This document shows, in pieces, positions 45,000 through 54,204 of a DNA stretch of 64,000 nt. Below the pieces are notes generated by a model. The model did not search any database. It had not been told where the DNA came from and saw nothing but the letters and a program-made list of their open reading frames with translations. The DNA comes from 1-14-2-50-31-20 sp965370315 (GTDB lineage: Bacteria; Bacteroidota; Ignavibacteria; Ignavibacteriales; Melioribacteraceae). Positions within the stretch are counted from its first letter, which is position 1, and each line of letters starts with the position of its first letter. The position numbers were made by a program, and so were the translations under genes. The stretch covers positions 21,933 to 85,932 of the forward strand of contig CBDUTO010000002.1 in the NCBI GenBank assembly GCA_965370315.1, given 5' to 3'.

Positions 45000-45650
45000 A
45001 TGATTAAAAAAATATTACCTTTTATTCTGTTGCTATTTGTTTTAAGTTCAATCACAATTTCTGCTCAAGAATGGGCAACTGCAGTAAAGGCATCAACGCT
45101 TGGAGGCAATGTAGAGTTGTACCGATCTTTTGGTGACCAGTTTAATGCTCATATAGGAATCAACTATTTCTCCCTCAATCAGAGTCTCGAAGATACTGAT
45201 GACTACAAAGCTGAAGCTGAAGCAGGCTTAATGTCATTCTCAGTTTTGGGTGATTATTTTCCTTTCCAATCTAGTTCATTTAGACTTACTGCTGGATTAA
45301 TGTTTAATCTAAATGAAATAAATACTGTACTAACTCCTGTAGAATCATATACCGTTGGTGGTGATACATATACTCCAGAAGATTTAGGAACACTGGATGC
45401 TAATATTAAATTCAATGCTATTGCTCCTTATATTGGGCTAGGATTTGGGAATCCAACAGGAGGAGATTCCGGTTTTGGATTTGTATTTGAGCTTGGCACA
45501 ATGTATCAAGGGGGCTCAATTGTGGCTCTAACTGCAAACGGTCTCTTAGAACCTTCAGCTTCAGAAGATCAAGAAGAACTTATTGAGGATAATTTAAGTT
45601 GGTTTAACTGGTATCCAGTTGTTTCTCTGGGCCTATCATATAAATTTTAA
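45000..45650 (+). CDS. Outer-membrane beta-barrel protein, putative
   Basis: A 216-residue exported protein with a signal peptide (about 1-22, ending SAQE). The mature part alternates short amphipathic strands, for example SFSVLGDYFPF, FRLTAGLMFNLNE and APYIGLGFGNP, and ends with an aromatic residue (LGLSYKF), the usual C-terminal signature of outer-membrane barrels. About eight strands fit the length. No specific family could be named. A strong AGGAGG site precedes the ATG, one of the best in the window, so it may be highly expressed. It is followed 12 bases later by a lipoprotein gene, and the two form an operon ending at a clear terminator. Confidence 0.78.
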   Translation: MIKKILPFILLLFVLSSITISAQEWATAVKASTLGGNVELYRSFGDQFNAHIGINYFSLNQSLEDTDDYKAEAEAGLMSFSVLGDYFPFQSSSFRLTAGLMFNLNEINTVLTPVESYTVGGDTYTPEDLGTLDANIKFNAIAPYIGLGFGNPTGGDSGFGFVFELGTMYQGGSIVALTANGLLEPSASEDQEELIEDNLSWFNWYPVVSLGLSYKF

Positions 45651-45662
45651 TAAGAGGAAAAA

Positions 45663-47264
45663 ATGAAAAACAATAAAATAACTTTGCTCATTCTAACCTT
45701 TAGTTTTCTGGTTTCATTACTTGTTACAAGTTGTGATGTTAAAAATCCAGTTGATGGGCTAGAACTTAGAGTAAAAACTTTAGCTAGAACAACTGTTGTT
45801 TCTGTAAGTATTTATGATGCTGCAACAAGTAATTTAATAAAACCAGATCAAGTAACTGTTACTTTCCAAGGAAAGGATGGTAATAAAGTTATTACAATGA
45901 CAAACGAACAAATTGCAAATGCTACAACAACAACTGGAATATTAAATTTTGCTGTTGATGATAATGTTATTCCTACTCCAGAATCTCCAGTTGAGATAAC
46001 TGCTGTTGTTACTGCACCGAATTATATTTCATCAAGTATGCAAGTATTTATTGCTTCACCTGGCGCAAGTTCGCATTCAATCGAATTAGCTAATATTAAT
46101 AATACTCCTGACGGAGTTGTATCTGATGAAACAGATGGAGACGCCGACAATAGCGGTACAACTGGAGACATTGTTGCATCTTCTGGGGAAGAGCTAAAAA
46201 GTGGAGCTAGTGCTACCATTATTATTCCTAAAGGAACTATTCTTAAGGATAAAGATGGAAATGTACTTACTGGAGATGTTAAAACTAGAGTTACTTATTT
46301 TAATCCACAAGAGGAAGAATCATTAAACTCTTTCCCCGGTGGTTTTTCTGTTAATACTGGAACTGAACGTGGCAGTTTTGTAACTGCTGGTTTTGTAGCA
46401 ATAGATATGACAGTTAATGGAACTAGTGTTGACCAGTTTGGGCAAGGGGTTGATATTCAAATAAGTATTCCTGCTGATTTAACAAATCCAGAGACTGGAA
46501 CCAAATTAGCTCCTGGTGATAAAATTCCTTTGTGGAGTTATGATGAAGTAAATGGTGAATGGACAAAAGAAGGTGAAGTAACAGTACCTGGTGCACTCGC
46601 TAAAACAACAAATGGTAAAAGTCTTTACAGAGTTTCAACAACAATAAATCACTTATCATATTGGAATTTAGATTGGTTCCAAGATGCATGTTATGAAGGA
46701 ATTACAATAAATGTTACTGGTGGATGTTATCCATATTTGCAAATAAAAGCAAGAAGAGTTTCTGATAATGGTTACTTCTATAGTGGATATATTGATGCTA
46801 ATGATAGACATGTGACTTTATACAATGCTCCAATAGCTGTTCCCGTAATTGCTGAGTTATGGGATAATTCAGTTTATCCAGCTGTTAAAGTTGCTGAGAT
46901 GCAAATTGACGACTTATGCGGAAATGATGTCGATTTCCCTATCACACAATCTAATGGAATGGTTGAAGTAACAGCAACAGCAACTGCAGTATGCCATAAT
47001 AGTGATGAAACCGTTAAATCCAGATTCTATCCCAATAACTATCCACTTTATATTCGCCACCCAATAAATCTTAATTGGAGCTATATTGGTCAAATTATAG
47101 ATGGGCAAATAAGTACATGTCTAGAACTTGGTATAAATTATACATTTGGGACTTATATTGATGGTGAATGGTTAGAATACCAATTTACTGTAACCCAGAC
47201 AAATATTGAAATGGAATTCAGTGATCTTGAGTATCCAGAAGAAATGAGAGATTTCTGTAATTAA
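45663..47264 (+). CDS. Large surface lipoprotein, hypothetical
   Basis: A 533-residue lipoprotein. The signal peptide ends LVTSCDVKN with lipidated Cys at about 24. The next 120 residues look like an Ig-like beta domain (VVSVSIYDAATSNLI, ITAVVTAPNYISSS). An acidic linker (SDETDGDADNSGTTGD, about 155-170) is followed by a domain starting with a polar strand and the segment IIIPKGTILKDKDGN, and later SYDEVNGEWTKEGEV, INHLSYWNLDWF, resembling extracellular adhesion or sensor ectodomains. Eight or more Cys are in the C-terminal half, suggesting disulfides. Function is unknown. It is coupled with the outer-membrane protein gene upstream (12-base gap) and ends 18 bases before a strong terminator. 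Confidence 0.78.
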   Translation: MKNNKITLLILTFSFLVSLLVTSCDVKNPVDGLELRVKTLARTTVVSVSIYDAATSNLIKPDQVTVTFQGKDGNKVITMTNEQIANATTTTGILNFAVDDNVIPTPESPVEITAVVTAPNYISSSMQVFIASPGASSHSIELANINNTPDGVVSDETDGDADNSGTTGDIVASSGEELKSGASATIIIPKGTILKDKDGNVLTGDVKTRVTYFNPQEEESLNSFPGGFSVNTGTERGSFVTAGFVAIDMTVNGTSVDQFGQGVDIQISIPADLTNPETGTKLAPGDKIPLWSYDEVNGEWTKEGEVTVPGALAKTTNGKSLYRVSTTINHLSYWNLDWFQDACYEGITINVTGGCYPYLQIKARRVSDNGYFYSGYIDANDRHVTLYNAPIAVPVIAELWDNSVYPAVKVAEMQIDDLCGNDVDFPITQSNGMVEVTATATAVCHNSDETVKSRFYPNNYPLYIRHPINLNWSYIGQIIDGQISTCLELGINYTFGTYIDGEWLEYQFTVTQTNIEMEFSDLEYPEEMRDFCN

Positions 47265-47282
47265 ATTTAGAATAAATTAATT

Positions 47283-47313
47283 AAAAAAGGTGTTCATTTT
47301 GAACACCTTTTTT
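47283..47313. terminator. Bidirectional rho-independent terminator
   Basis: AAAAAAGGTGTTC (47283-47295) pairs perfectly with GAACACCTTTTTT (47301-47313) around a five-base ATTTT loop. A and T runs on either side make it work in both directions, between the lipoprotein gene and convergent recN. Confidence 0.92.
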
Positions 47314-47355
47314 ATAAAATTGGTTGATGGAATATATAAGAGTAGAAATAAAACG

Positions 47356-49062
47356 TTATTCTATCCCCATCAATTCTTTAGCACTTTTTATTGCAGCATC
47401 AGTAATATCTTCGCCACTTAAAAGTTTTGCAACTTCATTAATTTTCTCTTCGCTCTCAAGTTTTAGAATTGAACTTACAACTCGTGTTCCTATTTTTTTC
47501 TTCTCAACGGTAAAATGCTCATCTGAAAGACCAGCAATTTGAGGTAGATGTGTAATTGCAATAATCTGGTGGAAAGTGGAAAGTGATTTTAAGGCTCCGC
47601 CAACTTTTTGAGCAATCCTTCCACTAACGCCAGTATCAATTTCATCAAATATTAATAACGGAAGTTTATCGTTCTTTGCAAGAATTGTTTTGAGTGCAAG
47701 CATTATACGAGATATTTCACCCCCCGATGCCACTTTAGAGAGAGGTTTAAGATCCTCTCCTAAATTTGTTGAAATAAGGAATTCTACTTCATCATAACCT
47801 TTGGAGTTAAACTTAAATTTCTTGTCGTCAACAAGAATAAAATTTGCCGAACTATCGTTTGCTTGGTTATTGGATATTTTAGTTTCAAAATTTGAATCAG
47901 AAATACCTAGCTCAACTAGAACTTTTACAACTTCACCCTTTATTTCCGAAGCTATTCTATTTCTTTCACCCGATATCTTTTTAGCAATTTCACCAGTTGA
48001 TCTTCTAACATTTTCCAAATTGCTTTCAAGTTCAACAATCCTCTCTTTATAATTGGATGTTAACTCAAACTCTTTTCCAATATTCTCACGGTGTTCAATA
48101 ACTTTATTTAGAGTTCCGCCATAACGCTTTTTCAAAAGATTAAGAGCCCCAAGTCTTTCTCTAATTTCATTTAATTTAGCAGGATCATTTTCAACTTTAT
48201 TCCGATAGCTACGAACAAAATCTGAGATATCATTAATAATTGCTATTGCTGATTCAATTTCATTTGAGACTTCAGTGAATGAATTATCAATTACTGCCAA
48301 TTCTTTTAGATTGCTCTCTATTTTAACAAGATTATCCTGAACTGAATTTTCATTCTCATAAGCTCTATCATAAATATCCCCTGTAAGAAAAAGTAATTTT
48401 TCAGCATTCTCCAAAATATTCAATTCATCTTTAATCGAAATCTCTTCATCAGTTTGTGGAGAGATTGCATCAATTTCTTTTATTTGAAACTCGTACGCCT
48501 CCCTTTCCTCTTTTAATGAATTCTCTTTATTCTTTAATACAAATAATTCCTTTGCAATATCTGAAAGCTTAGAATGCTCTGTTTTGTATTCAGTTAATAA
48601 ATTTGATAACTCACCAAACTCATCTAGAAAATCGATATGCGTAACACTTCGGAGAAGCGATTGATGTTCATGCTGCCCATGTAAATCTACCAACATATTT
48701 CCAATATCTTTAAGTATTGTTAAAGGAACTGGAGTGTCATTTAGAAAACATCTATTGGATCCTTGAATTGAGACTTCTCTACGAACTATTAACTCATCAA
48801 AATAATCAATATCATTTTTAATAAGAAATTGTTCTACATTTTTGTTTTTTGAAACTTCAAAAATACCCTCAACCACAGATTTTTTTGCACCTTTACGAAT
48901 AATCTGTGTTGAAGCTCTATCACCAAGCAGTAATCCCATTGCATCAATCAATATTGATTTACCTGCTCCGGTCTCTCCAGTAATGATATTAAGCCCCTTC
49001 GAAAAATCGACATTGATATTTTCAATCAATGCATAATCTTTAATTTGTAGTGATTTTAACAT
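47356..49062 (-). CDS. recN: DNA repair protein RecN
   Basis: A 568-residue SMC-like ATPase for recombinational repair of double-strand breaks. The N-terminal half carries MLKSLQIKDYALIENINVDF and Walker A GETGAGKS (29-36); two coiled-coil arms (about 160-380) meet the C-terminal half, which has the ABC signature LSKVASGGEISRIMLALK and Walker B LLIFDEIDTGVSGRIAQKVG. Length equals the family. Neighbours are unrelated: a convergent lipoprotein gene and tRNA-fMet upstream on the other strand. A modest AAGG ribosome site precedes the ATG. Confidence 0.96.
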   Translation of the reverse strand: MLKSLQIKDYALIENINVDFSKGLNIITGETGAGKSILIDAMGLLLGDRASTQIIRKGAKKSVVEGIFEVSKNKNVEQFLIKNDIDYFDELIVRREVSIQGSNRCFLNDTPVPLTILKDIGNMLVDLHGQHEHQSLLRSVTHIDFLDEFGELSNLLTEYKTEHSKLSDIAKELFVLKNKENSLKEEREAYEFQIKEIDAISPQTDEEISIKDELNILENAEKLLFLTGDIYDRAYENENSVQDNLVKIESNLKELAVIDNSFTEVSNEIESAIAIINDISDFVRSYRNKVENDPAKLNEIRERLGALNLLKKRYGGTLNKVIEHRENIGKEFELTSNYKERIVELESNLENVRRSTGEIAKKISGERNRIASEIKGEVVKVLVELGISDSNFETKISNNQANDSSANFILVDDKKFKFNSKGYDEVEFLISTNLGEDLKPLSKVASGGEISRIMLALKTILAKNDKLPLLIFDEIDTGVSGRIAQKVGGALKSLSTFHQIIAITHLPQIAGLSDEHFTVEKKKIGTRVVSSILKLESEEKINEVAKLLSGEDITDAAIKSAKELMGIE

Positions 49063-49217
49063 AATTTACCTTTCAACGTGTAAATATTTCCATTTTCTCT
49101 AAAATACATAATCTTATCCATAAATAGAGTTAAAAAATTATTATTTCACTTAATATTTGACATTTTTCGTGCCAATGCCTATATTAGGAATCTAAATTTT
49201 GATTGTGATATAGGTCA

Positions 49218-49247
49218 TTGGGTTTTTAATCCAAAGATTATTATAAT
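49218..49247 (+). promoter_or_regulatory. Candidate promoter of tRNA-fMet
   Basis: TTGGGT (49218-49223) and TATAAT (49242-49247) are spaced by 18 bases and lie 11 bases upstream of the tRNA 5' end, which fits a sigma-70-like housekeeping promoter. Confidence 0.5.
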
Positions 49248-49258
49248 AGATATTATAT

Positions 49259-49331
<73 letters not shown>

Positions 49332-49335
49332 CAAC

Positions 49336-49376
49336 AAAAAAAGCCAATTCCTATTTCCGGAATTGGCTTTTTTTTT
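49336..49376 (+). terminator. Rho-independent terminator after tRNA-fMet
   Basis: AGCCAATTCC (49342-49351) pairs with GGAATTGGCT (49359-49368) across a seven-base loop, followed by a run of T residues, starting four bases after the tRNA. Confidence 0.93.
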
Positions 49377-49420
49377 ATATGAGTCATAAAACTAATTTTA
49401 GAATAAACTGAGTCTGTTCA

Positions 49421-50035
49421 ATGATTTCTAAGAATGAAATGATGAAAAATAGATTTACACCAGAGTTAGCTTTAGAATCATTAATAGATGGCAACAATCG
49501 TTTTCAGAAGAATAAGCCATTTAAAAAAGACTATAAGTCACAAATAGCTGAAACCTCTGAAGATCAATCCCCATTTGCAATAATATTAAGCTGTATCGAT
49601 TCTAGAATTCCCATAGAGATAATTTTTGATCTGGGAATTGGTGACGTTTTTAATATTCGTATAGCTGGAAATATTGTAAACAACGATATTCTAGGTAGTA
49701 TGGAATTTGCATGCAAATTAAATAGTGCAAAATTAATTTTAGTACTTGGTCACACTAATTGCGGTGCAGTTAAAGGGGCTTGTGATAATGCAGAACTTGG
49801 ACACTTAACAGAATTACTTCAAAAAATTAAACCCGCAATAAATAGTTTTTCAATTACTGAATGCAGCTCCGAAGATAGAGATATCGTAGATAAAGTTGCA
49901 CGCAAAAATGTTGAATTAGCAATTGCAGAAATAACTACTAAAAGTAGTATTTTAAATGAAATGTATAAGAAAAAAGAAATTGATATAATTGGTGCAATGT
50001 ATGATGTTAGAACTGGTGAAGTAGAATTAATTTGA
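49421..50035 (+). CDS. Beta-class carbonic anhydrase
   Basis: A 204-residue zinc enzyme that interconverts CO2 and bicarbonate. The zinc ligands are C58 (SCIDSR), H111 and C114 (GHTNCGAV), with the Asp60-Arg62 dyad, so the active site is complete. The GNIVNNDILGSMEFA segment is typical. No export signal is visible, so it is cytoplasmic. Two further Met codons (49439, 49442) could also serve as start; the upstream ATG is kept because the context gives no better ribosome site at the others. It stands alone, and converges with the defence candidate pair after a 77-base spacer without an evident terminator. Confidence 0.95.
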   Translation: MISKNEMMKNRFTPELALESLIDGNNRFQKNKPFKKDYKSQIAETSEDQSPFAIILSCIDSRIPIEIIFDLGIGDVFNIRIAGNIVNNDILGSMEFACKLNSAKLILVLGHTNCGAVKGACDNAELGHLTELLQKIKPAINSFSITECSSEDRDIVDKVARKNVELAIAEITTKSSILNEMYKKKEIDIIGAMYDVRTGEVELI

Positions 50036-50112
50036 TAGTCTTTTCAAACTATATTCTAAAAATATTTTTTACATAATTTGAGAATCAACAATATCAAGCA
50101 CCCTATCTTCGT

Positions 50113-53100
50113 TTATGATTTCTCCAATAAATTCAAGACTTCAGCAACATTATCAATTGAAGGTTTCACGCTCTTGTTTAGGTAATACTGATGTTCTAGG
50201 GATTCAATGAAAGAATACAAGAAATAAACGTCTACCAATTCGCTTTGATTTTTTTTTATAAATTTTTCAATTTCACTTTTAACAAGAATGAAATTTTCTT
50301 CATTGACTAAGGCCATTTTTGTTAATACGCTTGTAGTTGATCCATATAGTGTATCAATTTTCTTTTCATTTAATATTGGCAAGTATGAAAGTTTTAGTAG
50401 TCTTAAAATATACGGAAGAGCTTCTATATTCTTAATTGCTACAAAGGGATTTGATAGTGCTCTATCTGAATAATACTCTTTTGTCATTTCCAAATGTTTT
50501 GTGTAAAAGTTTAATCCTTCAATATTCTCTAGTTTTAGCAGTACTAATGCAGATTTGAGCTTATCATTTTCTGAACCAATTTTTAATAAATTAAGTAAAA
50601 ATTGTTCTGATAGCTCACTTCCTCTTTCTACTAACCAATCAATAACATCCCACTTAAATTCATCAGTGATAGTTATTAAAATTTGTTCAATACGATCTAC
50701 AGAATTAATAATATCCAGAGCAAGTTCTCGTAGTTCCGAATCTTTGTTACTATCTTCAACTATCAAAACAGAAAATTCTTTCAGTTCTTTAATTTCATAT
50801 TCTTTTGCAAAATTGAGATAATTTATCAATTCATGATTGTTTAATTTTTTGCACTTAAGATTATATCTGATTCGATTCTTAATATCATTTATTTCTAGAA
50901 AATCAAGAAGATAAAATATTCCTTTGTTATCCCAATCAAAAGACAACATGTCAAGTAAAACTTTCTTAGGGTATTTAAGTTTAAACTTTCTTAAGAAATA
51001 TGATAGAAATACTGCGATCCAACTAGTAGAATAAGTTTTCCCAACTTGAACTAATGCAGTATTAAAATCAACTTTATTAATATTCTTTTTACACCATCTT
51101 TCTACCTTAGAAATGTGAAATTCAGATGCTTCAAATTTTTTATCGTTATTCAGATAATTGTATATAGTGCTAATACTCCAGTTTTCCCATTTTTGAGTTG
51201 TAGTCTTAGTTTTTACTTGATTAAATGTTATCCGCTCTTGAGTAGACAAGTTCTTAATCTCATCAATAACAACATGAAGATGTTTTTTTTCTATATAGGC
51301 TTTTTTTTGTATTTCTTTTATATCACTTTTACTTAAACTTTTCTTACCCTCGTCATGATAGATTAATTGAACTTCCTTTAGAAATGCTTCTTTATTAAAC
51401 AATAGTTTAGCTTCCCTAGTATGTCTGTTCTCCCGTTCCTCTTCAAAATTTTGATTTGGTTTTGGCCTAAATTTATTATTAGTCTGTTTGTTTATAAAAT
51501 CGACAAATACTTCATAATTATTCTCATTTTCTAAACTTACAATACTAATAATACCCCACATATCGCTCTCTGAAAACAAACCAGCTTGATACTTCTCAAT
51601 AATAAAATCAAAAGAACCTTCACTTAAAAAGTATCCCAGGTAGTGTAGATATTCATATCCGTTGGTTTTACTTTCATTATAAATTTTCTTGAATGCTATA
51701 GTATTTGTATTGGTTTTATTAAAAAAGATATGCAACTGTTTAACCTCGTTTTCGAGGTACTCTTTTCTAAGTGCAAAAAACAATTCAAACATTAAATCAA
51801 AAATTGAATTGTCCTCTTGGAAAGCTGTTATTACATTCGACCATATTTTTTCTGCAACTTTTTTAATACCATAGTATTCTAAATCTCTTGGATTACTGAT
51901 AAAATATCGTAGAATACTTTTAATTGCTTGCGTGTCTGTAATTTTACTCAATCCCCTTTCCAATTCCCAGGTCTCATTGCCTAACCTACTTTCCCCTTTA
52001 TTTGAGAACCGTGATCTTACATATGCTATCCCATCCAAATATAGTTTAACATTTTCAGAAACATATTTACTATCATTTAATAATGAATACAATCCATATC
52101 TTATCCAATCATTCTCAGAATTTTGGAACTCATTCACTAAAGTATCCACTACTTTTTTAGAATTAAATTTTAAGGCAGATAGAGCCATCATCGCATCATT
52201 TTGAATAGTAGGATTATTATAAGTGATTGCTATTTTTAATAGTTTGTTTCTTACTTTGCTTCCTAACTCTGATGGTATATCCATATAACCAAGTAAGTTT
52301 ATAGCGTTGCCCCAAGTCGTATAATGATTTTCTTGCTTAAATTGATTGAGTAAGAAAACAACAATTGTTTTTGACTGACCAAATTTTGCTAATTCTATGA
52401 AACGATATTTTTGATAATTTATCCAATTTCTTTTTTGTTTGTAATCCTTAAATACTTTTTTAAACATTATAACCCTTGTTTTTTCAGGAAGTCTGTCTAG
52501 CTCAAATTTTATTGTTAATTCTGGTTCATTATTAATAATCCATTTTTTAAAAGATTCATCATTGCTCATACTTAGTAAAAATGATAATGTATTTGTCCAG
52601 CTTGGAATTATTTTTTTATAATCTGGTTTAAATGTGTATAACAATTTTGTTTTCTGATAACTTTTATCTGAAAGGAATTTTGCTGCTAGATATTCTTGAA
52701 AGCTTTGATGCTCAAATTCCCAGTTTGAGTTCTTCTTGTTAAAAAGCACCTTATGTTTTAACAATTCTCTTGTTTCTTTCTGAGGCACAATAATCATGTA
52801 TTCATCATTTGTTAGATGATTTCTTCCTAACATTTCCATTGCTAATGCAACTCGTTCTAATTCTTTTAGTATCTTGTTTCTATCAGGTAATTGTTCTTCA
52901 CCTAATTTTAATCTATAATGTTCTTCATCAAATACGATTCTACTCCTTATAATATCTTCAAAAATTTCTGACCTTGAATTAGGTAGATTTCCCTCAGAAT
53001 TAAATCTATTAACCAAATAGACTAAGTAAAATGGGATGCCAAGCAAATCATGCATTTTATTAAGAGAAATTATTTCCCAAAACATCTTACTGTTTTTCTT

Positions 53101-54204
53101 TATGTGTTCTTCAGCATATTCTTGGTACTGCTCATAAGATAATTTTATAAGTACATATGATTCAAAATATTTTAGTGTTCCAACCTTTGCATCATTTTTG
53201 TCTTCAGAATTATAAAAATTTGTTCTTGAAGCAATTACTATTCTACTTTCTGGATATTTATCACAAAATAGTTCTATTTGTTTTATCAAATCATTTCTAT
53301 ATTTACTCTCAACTTCATCAAACCCATCCATTAGAAGTAAAAGTTGGTTCTTAGGAATTTCATCCCAATCATCTAAAAACAAACTTGTGAGTTCATTTGC
53401 CCCATATTTATTCAAATTGATTAAAACAGGAAATAAAGAAGAATCATTTTTTGAAAATTGATATTCAACATTTTTTAGTTCTTTTGACTTGCCAATGCCA
53501 GCATCACCTAATAGTATAATTTTTTGTTTAGATTTAATAATACTTTTAAGATTTTGAAGATTTTCATTTCCGAAATATTGATAACTAGTTGAGTGATAAG
53601 TGGAATAATCTATTATTTTTCTTTGAATGTATTCCTTTTCAAACTTTGTATTAAATTTTCTATCATTTTTTATTCTTGGTAAATAATCCAGGTTTTCAAT
53701 TACATCTAGAATAAACTCATTAACACTTCCTTGGAATATAGTATCTGATTGGAAATCGTCTGCCAGTCCTTCGTTACGCACTCTAGCTTGGAATTTAGAA
53801 GTTTCTTCGAAATCTATACAATTTTTCTTTTTCCCATTTTGTTTAAAAAAGAATTTTATTCTAGGTCGCCGTGAGTTTTTCCGTTTTTGTAAAGCAATCT
53901 CAAATTCTTCTTCTGTTGGAGTATAACCATTTAATTGTTTCTCACCAAAATATTTCCATAATATTCCAATGTAAATATCATAGTCAATTTCATCCAGAAA
54001 ATTATTAATTTGATTTTGAGCCCCATTTCCAGTTATTTCAAACAGTATATCATCCTTCCAAAAAATAGACCTTATAGAAAGCTTTCTACTTCTTTGAAGA
54101 ACATTAGACATTCTTTTACAAACATCTTGAACTATTTTCCTCTCATTATCTACTTCACCTGGACAAGAAATAAAAACTGTTATTTGATTGATTTTCTTCA
54201 TCAT
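50113..54204 (-). CDS. DUF4062-like, NACHT-type NTPase and helical-repeat protein (defence candidate)
   Basis: A 1363-residue STAND-type protein. Residues 1-110 (ITVFISCPGEVDNERKIV; DYDIYIGILWKYFG; EEEFEIALQ) look like the DUF4062/TIR-like sensing or effector module often found in front of STAND ATPases. The NACHT core has Walker A GDAGIGKS (233-240), Walker B LLLLMDGFDE (288-297) and a sensor strand RIVIASRTN (about 320-328), followed by a helical winged region. The remaining 800 or so residues are helical, with HEAT-like signs (WINYQKYRFIELAKFGQS; TIQNDAMMALSALKFNSK). STAND NTPases recognise phage proteins and trigger effectors. Its ATG shares a base with the stop of the upstream AAA/DUF4143 gene (TAATG), so the pair is translationally coupled. 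Confidence 0.87.
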   Translation of the reverse strand: MMKKINQITVFISCPGEVDNERKIVQDVCKRMSNVLQRSRKLSIRSIFWKDDILFEITGNGAQNQINNFLDEIDYDIYIGILWKYFGEKQLNGYTPTEEEFEIALQKRKNSRRPRIKFFFKQNGKKKNCIDFEETSKFQARVRNEGLADDFQSDTIFQGSVNEFILDVIENLDYLPRIKNDRKFNTKFEKEYIQRKIIDYSTYHSTSYQYFGNENLQNLKSIIKSKQKIILLGDAGIGKSKELKNVEYQFSKNDSSLFPVLINLNKYGANELTSLFLDDWDEIPKNQLLLLMDGFDEVESKYRNDLIKQIELFCDKYPESRIVIASRTNFYNSEDKNDAKVGTLKYFESYVLIKLSYEQYQEYAEEHIKKNSKMFWEIISLNKMHDLLGIPFYLVYLVNRFNSEGNLPNSRSEIFEDIIRSRIVFDEEHYRLKLGEEQLPDRNKILKELERVALAMEMLGRNHLTNDEYMIIVPQKETRELLKHKVLFNKKNSNWEFEHQSFQEYLAAKFLSDKSYQKTKLLYTFKPDYKKIIPSWTNTLSFLLSMSNDESFKKWIINNEPELTIKFELDRLPEKTRVIMFKKVFKDYKQKRNWINYQKYRFIELAKFGQSKTIVVFLLNQFKQENHYTTWGNAINLLGYMDIPSELGSKVRNKLLKIAITYNNPTIQNDAMMALSALKFNSKKVVDTLVNEFQNSENDWIRYGLYSLLNDSKYVSENVKLYLDGIAYVRSRFSNKGESRLGNETWELERGLSKITDTQAIKSILRYFISNPRDLEYYGIKKVAEKIWSNVITAFQEDNSIFDLMFELFFALRKEYLENEVKQLHIFFNKTNTNTIAFKKIYNESKTNGYEYLHYLGYFLSEGSFDFIIEKYQAGLFSESDMWGIISIVSLENENNYEVFVDFINKQTNNKFRPKPNQNFEEERENRHTREAKLLFNKEAFLKEVQLIYHDEGKKSLSKSDIKEIQKKAYIEKKHLHVVIDEIKNLSTQERITFNQVKTKTTTQKWENWSISTIYNYLNNDKKFEASEFHISKVERWCKKNINKVDFNTALVQVGKTYSTSWIAVFLSYFLRKFKLKYPKKVLLDMLSFDWDNKGIFYLLDFLEINDIKNRIRYNLKCKKLNNHELINYLNFAKEYEIKELKEFSVLIVEDSNKDSELRELALDIINSVDRIEQILITITDEFKWDVIDWLVERGSELSEQFLLNLLKIGSENDKLKSALVLLKLENIEGLNFYTKHLEMTKEYYSDRALSNPFVAIKNIEALPYILRLLKLSYLPILNEKKIDTLYGSTTSVLTKMALVNEENFILVKSEIEKFIKKNQSELVDVYFLYSFIESLEHQYYLNKSVKPSIDNVAEVLNLLEKS